A DNA stretch of 64,000 bases from Candidatus Brevundimonas phytovorans (GTDB taxonomy: Bacteria; Pseudomonadota; Alphaproteobacteria; Caulobacterales; Caulobacteraceae), in assembly GCA_029203145.1 (NCBI GenBank), contig CP119309.1:64501-128500 (forward strand), written 5' to 3'. The notes beneath the pieces are model-generated. The model saw only the letters and a list, made by a program, of their open reading frames with translations, ran no database searches and was not told the origin of the DNA. Shown here in pieces: positions 17,447 to 26,407 of the stretch; the stretch's first letter is position 1; the number at the start of each line of letters is the position of its first letter. The translations under genes and the position numbers were made by a program.

Positions 17447-18316
17447 ATGATCCGTCGCGTCGCGCTTGCGTCCGTTTTCGCTCTTTCGCTCGGGAGCGTC
17501 GCAACGAGCCCGGTCCTAGCGCAGACGCAGGCAGTTGCGACCGCCACGACCGCCACGCCCGCAACCCATGTCGAACTGCCCGCGCCCGACGGCCGCACCA
17601 TCGATATCAGCGTCTGGCCGGCGGCGGACGAGCAGGCGGTGATCGTCTTCAGTCACGGCTGGAACAGCGATCCGGCGCGCTATCACCGCATCATCAAATA
17701 CTGGACCGACCACGGCTTCACCGTCATCGCGCCGCTGCACACGGACTCCTTGCAGCACCCCCGTCACGCCGAGGGCGACCAGCGCAGCTTTGTCATGACC
17801 CGGATCGTCGATCTGGCGGTGGTGCGCGGCTATGCCCAGGCCAGCCATCCCGGCAAGCCCATGATCGCGGGCGGCCACTCCTTCGGCTCGTTCAATTCGC
17901 TCATGGCGGCGGGCGCCGTCAGCGTCGCGGGACCGTTGGGCGACCCGGCGGTGAAGGCGGTGATCGCTATCTCCACGCCGGGCGTCGTGCCAGGTCTGGT
18001 CAATCCCTCGACCTACGCCACAGTCTCTACGCCGGTGCTGATCGTCACGGGCGACGCCGATCTGGTGCCGGGCTTTGTCACCGAGCCCCGCGATCACCGA
18101 GCGGCTTTCGACACCAGTCCTGCCGGCGACAAGATGCTGATGACCTTTGCGGGCGCCGACCACAGCTTCGTCGGCAACGCCGACGCCGCCGACTTCGAGC
18201 TGATGGCCGCCACGACGGTCGATTTCATGCGCGCGCACGCCCTGAATGATGTGGCGGCGCAAGCTCGACTGGACACCCTGACTGCGCCCGAGGGCGTGAC
18301 CATTGAACGGCGCTGA
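17447..18316 (+). CDS. Secreted alpha/beta hydrolase
   Basis: A 289-residue hydrolase with a signal peptide (cleavage likely after VLAQ, residue about 26). The oxyanion region is VIVFSHGWNS and the nucleophile elbow is GGHSFGS with Ser145. An acid and His are plausible in VTGDADLVPG and GADHSFVG. The form resembles chlorophyllase/PAF-acetylhydrolase-like dienelactone hydrolases, which makes an esterase activity likely; substrate unknown. It stands alone, 60 bases after ispG. Confidence 0.82.
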   Translation: MIRRVALASVFALSLGSVATSPVLAQTQAVATATTATPATHVELPAPDGRTIDISVWPAADEQAVIVFSHGWNSDPARYHRIIKYWTDHGFTVIAPLHTDSLQHPRHAEGDQRSFVMTRIVDLAVVRGYAQASHPGKPMIAGGHSFGSFNSLMAAGAVSVAGPLGDPAVKAVIAISTPGVVPGLVNPSTYATVSTPVLIVTGDADLVPGFVTEPRDHRAAFDTSPAGDKMLMTFAGADHSFVGNADAADFELMAATTVDFMRAHALNDVAAQARLDTLTAPEGVTIERR

Positions 18317-18320
18317 GATC

Positions 18321-18917
18321 ATGAAGCTCTACATCACCACCCCGTCGCCCTTCGCCCGCAAGGTCCGCATCGTCGCTCATGAGAAGGGGCTGTCCGAGCG
18401 CATCGAGGAGATCGCGGTCGATCCCTACGCCAATGCGCCGGAACTGCTGGCGACCAATCCGGTGGTGCAGGTGCCGACCCTGATCGCCGAGGACGGCCTG
18501 CCGCTGACCGACAGCCCGGTCATCTGCCAATACCTCGACGCCCTCGGCTCCGGCCCGCGCCTGTTGCCCGCTGGGGGCGCCGAGTGGCTGCGCGTCAAGC
18601 GTCTGGAGACCCTGGCCAACGCCACGCTGGAGATGGGCGTCAAGCTGGTGCTCGAGAAACGCCGTCCCGAGCAGGAACGGTCGCCGTCGTGGATGTCGCG
18701 CTGGACCTTCAACATGGGCCGGGCGCTGGACGCCCTGGAAGCCGCCGCGCCAGACGCCGGGGATGTCGACATGGGCGTGCTCAGCGCCGGAATCGCCGTC
18801 AGCTGGATCAGCTTCCGCCACCCCGACTACGACTGGGAGACCGGTCGGCCCAACCTGGTCGCGCTCCAGGCCGCGCTGGAGCAGCGTCCCAGCTTCAAGG
18901 CCACCGTTCCGGCCTGA
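18321..18917 (+). CDS. Glutathione S-transferase family protein
   Basis: A 198-residue cytosolic GST-like protein. The thioredoxin-fold N-terminal domain opens MKLYITTPSPFARKVRIVAHEKG, split here at MKLYITTPSPFARK; Ser9 or Thr7 is a candidate glutathione-activating residue. NPVVQVPTLIAEDG holds the cis-Pro and LTDSPVICQYLD the Ser that contacts glutathione. The C-terminal domain is all helical. The ATG at 18321 is preferred to the TTG at 18303. The start follows the hydrolase stop by four bases. Substrate unknown. Confidence 0.88.
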   Translation: MKLYITTPSPFARKVRIVAHEKGLSERIEEIAVDPYANAPELLATNPVVQVPTLIAEDGLPLTDSPVICQYLDALGSGPRLLPAGGAEWLRVKRLETLANATLEMGVKLVLEKRRPEQERSPSWMSRWTFNMGRALDALEAAAPDAGDVDMGVLSAGIAVSWISFRHPDYDWETGRPNLVALQAALEQRPSFKATVPA

Positions 18918-19034
18918 CTGACGTCGAACCTTGTTGTTTGAGTCACGCCTTTGTGATTGACGAGCGAACATCGTGATGCGAACCTGAAATCAGGTCCGCC
19001 GGGGGGGCGTGACCGTATCCTTCCAGGGATCATC

Positions 19035-19484
19035 ATGATTTCCAAACGCCATGCACGCTTCGCCGTGCAAGCCCTGACGCTCGCCGGTCTGAGCCTCAGC
19101 CTGCCGGCCTGCGCCACGATCACGCGCGGCACGACCCAGCAATTTACTGTTGAAAGCAGCCCGCCCGGCGCCCGCGCGGCGACCTCCAACGGTTTCCAGT
19201 GCGACGCCACGCCCTGCACCTTCCGCATGCCGCGCAAGGACGCCTTCAAGGTGACGATCTCGCGCGACGGCTATGTGACCCAGGAACATCAGATCGCCAG
19301 CGGCGTCTCGGGCGGCGGCGCGACCGGCATGGCCGGCAACCTGATCTTCGGCGGCGTGGTCGGCGGCGTGGTGGACGCCACCTCGGGCGCCATGAACGAT
19401 CTGACCCCCAACCCGCTGGTGGTGACGCTTGAGCCTGTGGGCGCAGCCAAGCCCGTCGCCGCCGCGTCGCAGGCTCAACCGTGA
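19035..19484 (+). CDS. PEGA-like lipoprotein
   Basis: A 149-residue lipoprotein with lipobox LPAC (Cys about 26). After it, TRGTTQQFTVESSPPGARAA and ATPCTFRMPRKDAFKVTIS (two adjoining parts) resemble the PEGA fold found in surface proteins. A Gly-rich hydrophobic segment near residues 95-120 (GMAGNLIFGGVVGGVV) recalls the glycine-zipper-like helix of similar adhesin-associated lipoproteins. Start chosen at the ATG 19035. The stop overlaps the next lipoprotein gene (GTGA), so the two are probably coupled. A perfect ACCTGA-AA-TCAGGT palindrome lies upstream at 18982-18995. Confidence 0.75.
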   Translation: MISKRHARFAVQALTLAGLSLSLPACATITRGTTQQFTVESSPPGARAATSNGFQCDATPCTFRMPRKDAFKVTISRDGYVTQEHQIASGVSGGGATGMAGNLIFGGVVGGVVDATSGAMNDLTPNPLVVTLEPVGAAKPVAAASQAQP

Positions 19485-20035
19485 GCCGCGCCGTCATGAT
19501 GCGTCGCGCAGCCATCGTCGCCGTCTCTCTTGGCCTGCTGTCGCTGGGCGCCTGCGCCTCGGCCGCCCGCCCTGACGCCATGACGGTCCTGCCCTCGACC
19601 GTCGCCGCCGCCAAGCCCGGCGACGTCGGCTATCAGGCGGTCAAGATCGTCAACGTGTCGGGCGGCACGGACACCAATCCCCTGCTGATGTCCGAGGTCG
19701 CCAGCGGCGACTTCCGTCTGGCCCTGGAAAACTCGCTCAAGGCCACCGGCTACCTGGGCGCGACCGAGGCCGCCCCGCTGTCGTTGACGGCCGCCATGCT
19801 GGAGCTGAAGCAGCCCTTCGCCGGCCTCGACATGTCGGTGACCAGCCGCGTTCGTTATTCGGTGACGGACGCCTCGGGTCGGGTCGTCTTCGACGACACC
19901 ATCGCCGCCACGGGCACCGCCAAGATGGGCGAGGCTCTCGTCGGCACGGAGCGCCTGCGTCTGGCGAACGAGTACGCCATTCGCGAGAACATCAAGGCCT
20001 TCATCGAACGCTTCCGCGCCCACACTGCGCGCTGA
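19481..20035 (+). CDS. Lipoprotein of unknown function
   Basis: A 184-residue lipoprotein with signal peptide and lipobox LGAC (Cys about 25). It starts at GTG 19481, overlapping the previous stop, and is thus likely made with the PEGA-like lipoprotein. The body is a mixed alpha/beta domain (ALENSLKATGYL, LSLTAAMLELKQPF, VTSRVRYSVTD) similar in style to outer-membrane lipoproteins that pair strands around a conserved helix. I do not recognise a family with confidence. A strong terminator follows at 20056-20091. Confidence 0.75.
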   Translation: MSRAVMMRRAAIVAVSLGLLSLGACASAARPDAMTVLPSTVAAAKPGDVGYQAVKIVNVSGGTDTNPLLMSEVASGDFRLALENSLKATGYLGATEAAPLSLTAAMLELKQPFAGLDMSVTSRVRYSVTDASGRVVFDDTIAATGTAKMGEALVGTERLRLANEYAIRENIKAFIERFRAHTAR

Positions 20036-20055
20036 TCCGACGCTGACGCCTTATG

Positions 20056-20091
20056 GGGCGGGACGGGCCCAGCGCCGGTCCCGCCCTTTTT
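20056..20091 (+). terminator. Rho-independent terminator of the lipoprotein pair
   Basis: A perfect nine-base stem GGGCGGGAC (20056-20064) pairs with GTCCCGCCC (20078-20086) and is followed by TTTTT (20087-20091). It ends the plus-strand transcription unit 20 bases after the lipoprotein stop and directly abuts the converging TauE gene. Confidence 0.88.
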
Positions 20092-20874
20092 CTATCGGCC
20101 GACCAGTCCGGCCAACTGCGCGCCCTGGAAGGCGGCGAGGGTGATCAGCAGGCCGCCGACCGCATAGGTCAGCGCCTTGCGCGGCACCTTCTTGACGATC
20201 AGTCCCGCAAAGGGGGCGGCGATCAGGCCGCCGACCACCAGTCCGCCCACGGCGGCGGCGTGGTTCTCAAGGGCGCCCGCCTCTTGCCAATGGCCGGTCA
20301 CCAGGGCCCAGACGAAGGTGGCCGAGATGGCCACGGTCAGAAAGAACTCGGCGGTGTTGACCGTGCCGATGGCCTTGCGGGGGTCGTGCCCGGCGCCGAC
20401 CATGGCGGAGGAGACCGTCGGCCCCCAGCCGCCGCCGCCGATGGCGTCGAGGAAGCCGCCGACCACGCCGATGGGGGCGGTGATCCAGGCCGGCAGGCGG
20501 CGCGGCTTCACGTCATGGCCGGCGCGCCACAGAATCCATATGCCGATCAGGGCCAGGTAGCCGACAACAAAGGGCTTGATCAGATGGCTGTCGATGCCGG
20601 TCAGGACATAGGCGCCCAGCATACCGCCGATCACGCCCGCGACGGCCAGGGGCAGGAACAGCCGCCACTCCACATTCCTGTGCCAGGCGTGGCTGCCCGC
20701 CGAGGCGGCGGTGGTGAAGACCTCCGCCGCGTGGACGCTGGCCGAGGCCATGGCCGGCGGCACGCCCAGGGCCAGCAGGACCGAGGATGAAATGACCCCA
20801 TAGGCCATGCCCAGGGCGCCATCGACCGCCTGGGCCAGAACGCCCACCAGCAGAAACAGGAAAAAGGTGTCCAT
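20092..20874 (-). CDS. Sulfite exporter TauE/SafE family membrane protein
   Basis: A 260-residue inner-membrane protein with about eight hydrophobic segments arranged in two repeats, the TauE/SafE pattern. The N-terminal GVLAQAVDGALGMAYGV and the inter-repeat GGFLDAIGGGGWGPT are the two family signature loops. Members export sulfite, sulfoacetate or similar organosulfur anions. No sulfur-metabolism gene sits nearby, so the substrate is open. Confidence 0.88.
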   Translation of the reverse strand: MDTFFLFLLVGVLAQAVDGALGMAYGVISSSVLLALGVPPAMASASVHAAEVFTTAASAGSHAWHRNVEWRLFLPLAVAGVIGGMLGAYVLTGIDSHLIKPFVVGYLALIGIWILWRAGHDVKPRRLPAWITAPIGVVGGFLDAIGGGGWGPTVSSAMVGAGHDPRKAIGTVNTAEFFLTVAISATFVWALVTGHWQEAGALENHAAAVGGLVVGGLIAAPFAGLIVKKVPRKALTYAVGGLLITLAAFQGAQLAGLVGR

Positions 20875-20959
20875 TCAGCCCCCTGGCCGCATCAGGCGCA
20901 TCGCGCGTCCGACTTGGCAATGGTCCCCAACCGCTTTTGGTTGCCGCGTCTGTGACAGA

Positions 20960-21571
20960 TCAGGCGACGAGGTCCAGCCGCGCGATGGCGTCCAGCACGT
21001 CGCGCCCGGTGTAGGGCTTGATGACCATGGCGGCGGCCAGTTCGGCGTTGGCGGCGGCGGCGCTGACGTCGCCCGACAGAAAGATGACCGGCACGCCCCA
21101 GCGCGCCTTCAGGCTGCGGGCCAGATCGGCCCCGGTCGCCTCGCCCGACAGGTTGATGTCCAGAAGAGCCAGGTCGATGGCGTGCAGCGCGGTGGCCGCT
21201 TCGGCCGCCTCGGCGCTGTGGAAGGGGCCGACGATGCGATGGCCGGCGGCGTCCAGGGCCTCGGTCAGGGCGGCGGCCGCCTCCGCGTCATCCTCCACCA
21301 GCAGGATGGTCAGGGGGCCGACCGCCTCGGGCGCGGCGGCCGGCGTCTCCGCCGGCGCCTGACGCACCAGGACGGCGCGCACGGCGGGCCACAGCTCGGC
21401 CGCGGGCCGTTCGGCGTCCAGATCGAAAATCTTGGCCAGGGCCTTCAGTTCAGTTTCGGCCTCGGCGGAAATCGTCGCATCCGATTGCTCCAGCAAGCCG
21501 TCGTAAAGGGCGCACAGCCGCGCCACATTGTCGTCCGCGCCTACGGTCGCATCCGCGTTTCCGTCGAACAT
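20960..21571 (-). CDS. Single-domain response regulator with N-terminal helical extension
   Basis: A 203-residue protein. The C-terminal 120 residues form a receiver domain: acidic pair in LLVEDDAEAAA, phosphoacceptor Asp in LALLDINLSG, Ser in VIFLSGD and Lys in VIKPY. There is no DNA-binding or enzymatic output domain. The N-terminal 80 residues are helical and acidic and I cannot place them. The ATG at 21571 has GGAG six bases upstream, better than ATG 21583. No cognate kinase is adjacent. Confidence 0.8.
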   Translation of the reverse strand: MFDGNADATVGADDNVARLCALYDGLLEQSDATISAEAETELKALAKIFDLDAERPAAELWPAVRAVLVRQAPAETPAAAPEAVGPLTILLVEDDAEAAAALTEALDAAGHRIVGPFHSAEAAEAATALHAIDLALLDINLSGEATGADLARSLKARWGVPVIFLSGDVSAAAANAELAAAMVIKPYTGRDVLDAIARLDLVA

Positions 21572-21759
21572 GCCTGTCTCCATTCCTGTTTCAGCCCCGG
21601 TGCAGCTAGGGGGTTTGCAGCGGCGAAGGAACCGGCCTGACGGGCTTGTGACGGCTGTTCACAATCGCTCCATCTGCGCGTGTTCCGGCCTTTTCATCGA
21701 CAGGGGGCGGTCCGGCGGGTAAGGCTCCGCGCTCGAATTTCCCTTCAAAGGACGCTCCC

Positions 21760-22827
21760 TTGCGACTGCCCCAGGCCCGGCTCGATCAGGTGCTCGACCG
21801 CTTCCACCAGGTGGAGGCGCGCATGAGCGCGGCCTCGGACGGCGCCGAGATCGTGCGCCTGTCCAAAGAGTACGCCGAGCTGAAGCCGGTGGCCGACGCC
21901 GTACAGACCCTGGCCCGCGCCCGCGCCGAGGTCGAGGACCTGCAGGCCATGGCCTCGGACCCGGAAATGGCCGCCATGGCCGCCGACGAACTGGACGCCC
22001 TGAACGCGCGCCTGCCGGAGCTGGAACGCGAGGTCGCCTTGCTGCTGGCGCCCCGCGACGCCGACGAAAACGCCTCGGCCGTGCTGGAAGTGCGCGCCGG
22101 CACCGGCGGCGACGAGGCGGCCATCTTCGCCGGCGACCTGTTCCGCATGTATTCGCGCTACGCCTCCACGCGCGGCTGGCGGGTCGAGATCGACAGCCTG
22201 ACCGAGGGCGATGCGGGCGGCTACAAGGAAATCATCGCCACCGTCACCGGCGAGGGCGTGTTCGGCCGGCTGAAGTTCGAGAGCGGCGTCCACCGGGTGC
22301 AGCGCGTCCCGGCGACCGAGTCGCAAGGCCGCATCCACACCTCGGCGGCGACGGTCGCCGTCCTGCCCGAGGTCGAGGACGTCGAGATCGAGATCCACGA
22401 CAAGGACATCCGCATCGACACCTATCGCTCGTCGGGCAGCGGCGGCCAGCACGTCAACACGACCGATTCCGCCGTGCGCATCACCCACCTGCCCACCGGC
22501 ATCATGGTGACGTCCTCGGAGAAGTCCCAGCACGTCAACCGCGACAAGGCGATGAAGAACCTGCGCGTGCGCCTCTATGACATGCAGCGTCAGGCCAAGG
22601 ACCTGGCGCGTTCCGATACGCGCAAGTCCCAGGTCGGCTCGGGCGACCGCTCCGAGCGCATTCGCACCTACAACTACCCGCAGGGCCGGGTCAGCGATCA
22701 CCGCATCAACCTGACCCTGCACAGCCTGCCCCAGATCATGGAAGGCGACATCGACCCCCTGCTGAACGCCCTGATCGCCGAGGACCAGGCCGCCCGCCTG
22801 GCCGATCTGGAAGCCGAGTTCGGCTAA
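21760..22827 (+). CDS. prfA: Peptide chain release factor 1
   Basis: RF1 reads UAA and UAG and releases the peptide. The 355-residue protein has the codon-recognition PAT tripeptide (184-186, in QRVPATESQG) and the catalytic GGQ (228-230, in SSGSGGQHVNTT), whose Gln is the methylation target of PrmC. Translation starts at TTG 21760, preceded by AAAGGA (21747-21752) at suitable spacing; the start MRLPQARLDQVLDRF is normal for the family. prmC is found 2.4 kb downstream rather than adjacent. Confidence 0.97.
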   Translation: MRLPQARLDQVLDRFHQVEARMSAASDGAEIVRLSKEYAELKPVADAVQTLARARAEVEDLQAMASDPEMAAMAADELDALNARLPELEREVALLLAPRDADENASAVLEVRAGTGGDEAAIFAGDLFRMYSRYASTRGWRVEIDSLTEGDAGGYKEIIATVTGEGVFGRLKFESGVHRVQRVPATESQGRIHTSAATVAVLPEVEDVEIEIHDKDIRIDTYRSSGSGGQHVNTTDSAVRITHLPTGIMVTSSEKSQHVNRDKAMKNLRVRLYDMQRQAKDLARSDTRKSQVGSGDRSERIRTYNYPQGRVSDHRINLTLHSLPQIMEGDIDPLLNALIAEDQAARLADLEAEFG

Positions 22828-23853
22828 TCAGGCGGGGCGTTCGTCCGCGGCGTGCGGCGGCGCATCCTCGGACGGGGCGTCGATCGCCGGTTCGGCGTCG
22901 GCCGGGGCGAGCTCCGCCTCGTAGAGAGGGCGGGACGCGGGCTTCTTCTTGAGGCCGAGCCGCGAGCGGACCCAGCCGACAGCGCCCGCCGCCCCGGCGA
23001 CCAGGAAGACGCCGCCCTTCTTGAGGATCAGCAGCAGGATGCCGATCAGCCCGGCCTTCTTGGCCACGGCGACGGCGGCGCCGCCCGCTACCAGGCCGGC
23101 CAGACCATAGGCCGCTTTCTGATCCGTGCCGGCCTGATAGTCGGCGTAGCGCGCGCCCTCGTCGAAGGCGGCTGTGGCCATCAGCCCTTCGGCGGCCTGT
23201 TTGACCTCGGGCAGTTCCGGCATGATCGAAATGATGTTCAGGCTGACGACCCCGCGCCGCCCCAGAACACGCACATCATAGTTGAGCACAGGGACGGGAT
23301 CGCCGTTGAACGCGATCTCCTTGGCCCAGATCATGGCGTGTCGCTGCGCGTCATAGGACGGGGCCTGCGCCCAGCCGACCAGATGGAGGCCCGGATAGCC
23401 GGCGGCCTCACGCTCGCGGTTTTCGGCGTCCTCGCCGTTCTGGATGGTCGTCAGCAGTTCGGTGTAGTCGATGGTCCGCGCGTCGTCGTCGGAGACGTAG
23501 CCGTCCGCCGAATAGCGCACCACTGCGCCCCAGGTCTCGCCCGTGAAGGACTTGCCGGCGGGGAAGATCATGCCCAGCACCCCCTCGGTCGAGGCCGGCG
23601 GATTGCCCCAGGCGTCGACCAGAATGCGGCGCGCCTCGGCCGCGTCGTAGAACTGATAGGTTTCGCCGAGCCGCAGCGTCACCTTGGGACCGCTCAGGTG
23701 GACATCGCCGCCTTGCCCCTGAATCTCGGTCTCCAGCCGACGCATCGCGGCCATATAGGCGGCCTGTTCCGGCGTCGGCGTGACGCTGGCTGTCGCGGGC
23801 GCGGCGAGCGCCAGGCAAAGCGCGGCCGTGACTGTGGCTAACATCTTGAACAT
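22828..23853 (-). CDS. DUF2167 family membrane protein
   Basis: A 341-residue protein with a signal peptide (cleaved near ATASV, residue about 23) and the DUF2167 body: GDVHLSGPKVTLRLGETY, YSADGYVSDDDARTIDY and a later HLVGWAQAPSYDAQRHAMIW region in two parts. A transmembrane segment lies near residues 255-295 (LAGLVAGGAAVAVAKKAGL, GGVFLVAGAAGAVGW), then an acidic Pro/Ala-rich tail. Function unknown. An excellent GGGGGAG Shine-Dalgarno sequence precedes the ATG at 23853. It ends against prfA with no gap and sits, with yihY, between prfA and prmC. Confidence 0.85.
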   Translation of the reverse strand: MFKMLATVTAALCLALAAPATASVTPTPEQAAYMAAMRRLETEIQGQGGDVHLSGPKVTLRLGETYQFYDAAEARRILVDAWGNPPASTEGVLGMIFPAGKSFTGETWGAVVRYSADGYVSDDDARTIDYTELLTTIQNGEDAENREREAAGYPGLHLVGWAQAPSYDAQRHAMIWAKEIAFNGDPVPVLNYDVRVLGRRGVVSLNIISIMPELPEVKQAAEGLMATAAFDEGARYADYQAGTDQKAAYGLAGLVAGGAAVAVAKKAGLIGILLLILKKGGVFLVAGAAGAVGWVRSRLGLKKKPASRPLYEAELAPADAEPAIDAPSEDAPPHAADERPA

Positions 23854-23911
23854 ACGAATCTCCCCCTGATCCGGGAAGCTTATGTATCCTTGTTATATTT
23901 TCCAGTCGGTA

Positions 23912-25156
23912 TTAGCCCGGCTTACGCCGCACCCGCCGCTTCAGCATGCGGTCGCCCAGGGCCTCGGCGTATTTCAGGGTGAAGGCGAGGGCCGCCGGAT
24001 GGCCTCGGCGCGGGCCGACGGAATCGGCCATGACGGCCCCGCGCTCGCCGAGCGGCAGGGGCGGGCCCGTGGTGGTGTCCAGCGCCGTCTGATGCTCGAT
24101 CTCGGCGTTCAGCCGGGCGCCCATCAGGATCACCTGCACCGAGAACCAGGTCCACAGCAGGAAGCCCATGGCCGCCGCCAGCGGCCCATAGGAATCGGTG
24201 CGGACAAAATGGCTCAGGAACCAGCTGAACAGGAAGGAGACCAGCAGGCTCAGCGCTGCTGCGAACAGGGCTCCCGGCGTCAGCCAGCGCCAGCGCGCTC
24301 GCGCCCGGCAGGGGCCGATGCGATAGATCAGGGCCAGGGCGGCGACATAGCCGAGATAGAGCAGGGGCCAGCGCAGAGGCGCCAGATGCGCCCATTCCTC
24401 CTCCAGGCCGAACAGCGACAGAACCAGGGGCACGCCGACCACCAGGGCCGAACTGAGCAGCACCGCCAGCAGGGCCGTGACGGTGACGCCCATGCACATC
24501 AGGTTGTAGGTGATGATGTTGCGCCGCTCGACCTCATGATAGGCGAGGTTCAGGCCGTAAAAGAGGGTCTTCACCCCGCCGTTGGCCGCCATCAGCGACA
24601 GGGCCAGGGTCCAGACCAGGGTGAAGGTCAGCTGGCCGGTGGATCCGCCCGCCAGCCGGGTCATCTCGGCCCCCAGGAACTGGGCCACGTTCGACGGCAG
24701 AACCTCGTAGAGGAAGCTGAGCTGGTTCCAGGCGTCGGCCGGATCGGCGAACAGGCCATAGATGGTGACAAAGGCGCCCAGCGTCGGGAACAGGGCCAGC
24801 AGCATGAAGAAGGTCACGCCCCCGGCGACGAAGCCGACCCGGTCGCCGAAATAGCCCATGCCGGTGCGCCAGGCGATGTCGGTCCAGCCCTTGCGCGGGA
24901 TGTGGACCGGATGCTGGGCCAGGCGGCCGCGCCCCGGTTCACGGGCGTCGAAATCCTCGGGCGTGGGGTCGCGCGGCGCCAGAGGCTCCGGCCGCTTGGG
25001 CCTCAGTTCGACGCCGTACTTGTGCCCCTGGGTATAGAGCAGGTGCGCCGCCGTGGCCCCCGCCGCCAGTCCGCCCGCCGCCGCGCCCAGATAGCGCCAG
25101 ACCGCGCCGCCTTTTGGGCGTCGCGGCGTCCGTTTCAGAAGGTTCTGCATCCCCAT
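23912..25156 (-). CDS. YihY/virulence factor BrkB family membrane protein
   Basis: A 414-residue inner-membrane protein. After a basic N-terminal extension of about 90 residues with one hydrophobic stretch, the YihY core begins with WTDIAWRTGMGYFGDRVGF and about six transmembrane helices follow (FFMLLALFPTLGAFVTIYG onward; SYGPLAAAMGFLLWTWFSV). The family was once thought to be RNase BN, which proved wrong; its role is not settled. ATG 25156 follows GAGGGG; ATG 25150 is an alternative. It diverges from prmC with about 70 bases between. Confidence 0.85.
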   Translation of the reverse strand: MGMQNLLKRTPRRPKGGAVWRYLGAAAGGLAAGATAAHLLYTQGHKYGVELRPKRPEPLAPRDPTPEDFDAREPGRGRLAQHPVHIPRKGWTDIAWRTGMGYFGDRVGFVAGGVTFFMLLALFPTLGAFVTIYGLFADPADAWNQLSFLYEVLPSNVAQFLGAEMTRLAGGSTGQLTFTLVWTLALSLMAANGGVKTLFYGLNLAYHEVERRNIITYNLMCMGVTVTALLAVLLSSALVVGVPLVLSLFGLEEEWAHLAPLRWPLLYLGYVAALALIYRIGPCRARARWRWLTPGALFAAALSLLVSFLFSWFLSHFVRTDSYGPLAAAMGFLLWTWFSVQVILMGARLNAEIEHQTALDTTTGPPLPLGERGAVMADSVGPRRGHPAALAFTLKYAEALGDRMLKRRVRRKPG

Positions 25157-25228
25157 CCGCCCCTCAACGGCTACGCTGCATCTGCGTTCCGTCTTGAAAT
25201 CGCCCGCTGCAAGCGCCAATCAGCGGTC

Positions 25229-26125
25229 ATGTCCGAAAACGCCCCCGCCGCCCCGACCCTGCTCTCCGCCTGGAAGGGCGCGCAAGCCCAGTTGAAAGCC
25301 GCCGGAGTCGACAGCCCGTCGATCGACGCCCGCCTGTTGCTGGAGGCGTCGACCGGCGTGGGCCGCGTCGACATCCTGAACGATCCCTATCGCGTGCTCG
25401 ACGCCGACAGGTTCGCCGCCTTCGAGGCCATGGTCGCGCGCCGGGTGAAGCGCGAGCCGGTGTCGCGCATCCTGGGCAAGAAGGGCTTCTGGAAGATCAT
25501 GCTGAACGTCACCCCCGACGTGCTCAGCCCGCGCCCGGACACCGAGACCCTGCTGGACGTCATCGTCCGCGCCTTTGCGCCGCATCGCGCCTTTGACATG
25601 ATCGACCTGGGCACCGGCTCGGGCGCCATCCTGCTGGCCACCCTGGCCGAGCGAGCCGGGGCGCGCGGCGTCGGTACCGACATCTCGACCGAGGCCATCG
25701 CCGTGGCGCGTGAAAACGCCGCCAACCTGGATCTGGACGGCCGCTGCACCTTCATTCGCACCGAATGGGCCTCAGGCTTCGCCGACGACAGCTTCGACCT
25801 GGTGGTGTCCAACCCGCCCTATATCCCGACCGGCGATATCGCCGGCCTGGACCCGGAAGTGCGCGAGCACGACCCGCATCTGGCGCTGGACGGCGGCCCG
25901 GACGGCCTTCAGCCCTATCGCGACCTGGCCCCGGAAATCGCCCGCATCCTGCGCCCCGAAGGCGTCTTCGCCGTCGAGATCGGCTGGGATCAGGGCGCGG
26001 CGGTCAAGGCCCTGTTCGAGGCCGCCGGCTTCACCGGGGTCAAGGTGGTCAAGGACCTGGGCGACCGCGACCGCGTCGTCACCAACGGCCCGGACCCGCG
26101 CGTCGATCCCCTCCCGGAAGCGTGA
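25229..26125 (+). CDS. prmC: Release factor glutamine methyltransferase PrmC
   Basis: PrmC (HemK) methylates the Gln of the GGQ motif in release factors. The 298-residue protein shows an N-terminal helical domain, the SAM motif I MIDLGTGSGAILLATLA and the signature NPPYIPTGDI, which binds the target Gln. The frame runs upstream to 23882 only as antisense of yihY; the ATG at 25229 (MSENAPAAPT) is the natural start. Its usual partner prfA is separated from it by two minus-strand genes. Confidence 0.96.
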   Translation: MSENAPAAPTLLSAWKGAQAQLKAAGVDSPSIDARLLLEASTGVGRVDILNDPYRVLDADRFAAFEAMVARRVKREPVSRILGKKGFWKIMLNVTPDVLSPRPDTETLLDVIVRAFAPHRAFDMIDLGTGSGAILLATLAERAGARGVGTDISTEAIAVARENAANLDLDGRCTFIRTEWASGFADDSFDLVVSNPPYIPTGDIAGLDPEVREHDPHLALDGGPDGLQPYRDLAPEIARILRPEGVFAVEIGWDQGAAVKALFEAAGFTGVKVVKDLGDRDRVVTNGPDPRVDPLPEA

Positions 26126-26407
26126 CCGGGGGCGACGCAGCCCTGCAATAAAAGCCTTGGAAACGACGCCATCGCGCGCTAAGTCGTTTCTTGTCTCCCA
26201 CTCATACGCATCCTTTTCGAGCCGGTTTGCTCGCTCAAGCGCGTCTGGGCCAGTGACGGTCGGGCCGGGTTGGCCCGGCGGACCACAGGGCGACGAACAG
26301 TTTTCCGAGCACATCGATACGGGGATTGGCCCCGACCGAACGGAACGACGAACTGGGTCCTGCCCGTCCTTAACCGACGGCGGCCCGCACCAGCACGGTA
26401 AGCTCCG
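26126..26407. other. Non-coding gap between prmC and the DUF4167 gene
   Basis: This 282-base stretch has no convincing gene. It holds a weak hairpin AAACGAC/GTCGTTT with a 15-base loop just after prmC, not followed by a T-run, and a GC-rich GGGCC/GGCCC hairpin near 26264-26280. It may carry a terminator and the leader of the downstream gene. I see no confident promoter. Confidence 0.4.

Noticed and set aside
23882..25228. Upstream extension of the prmC frame
   Set aside because: It is the antisense of yihY; prmC begins at ATG 25229 with the normal family N-terminus.
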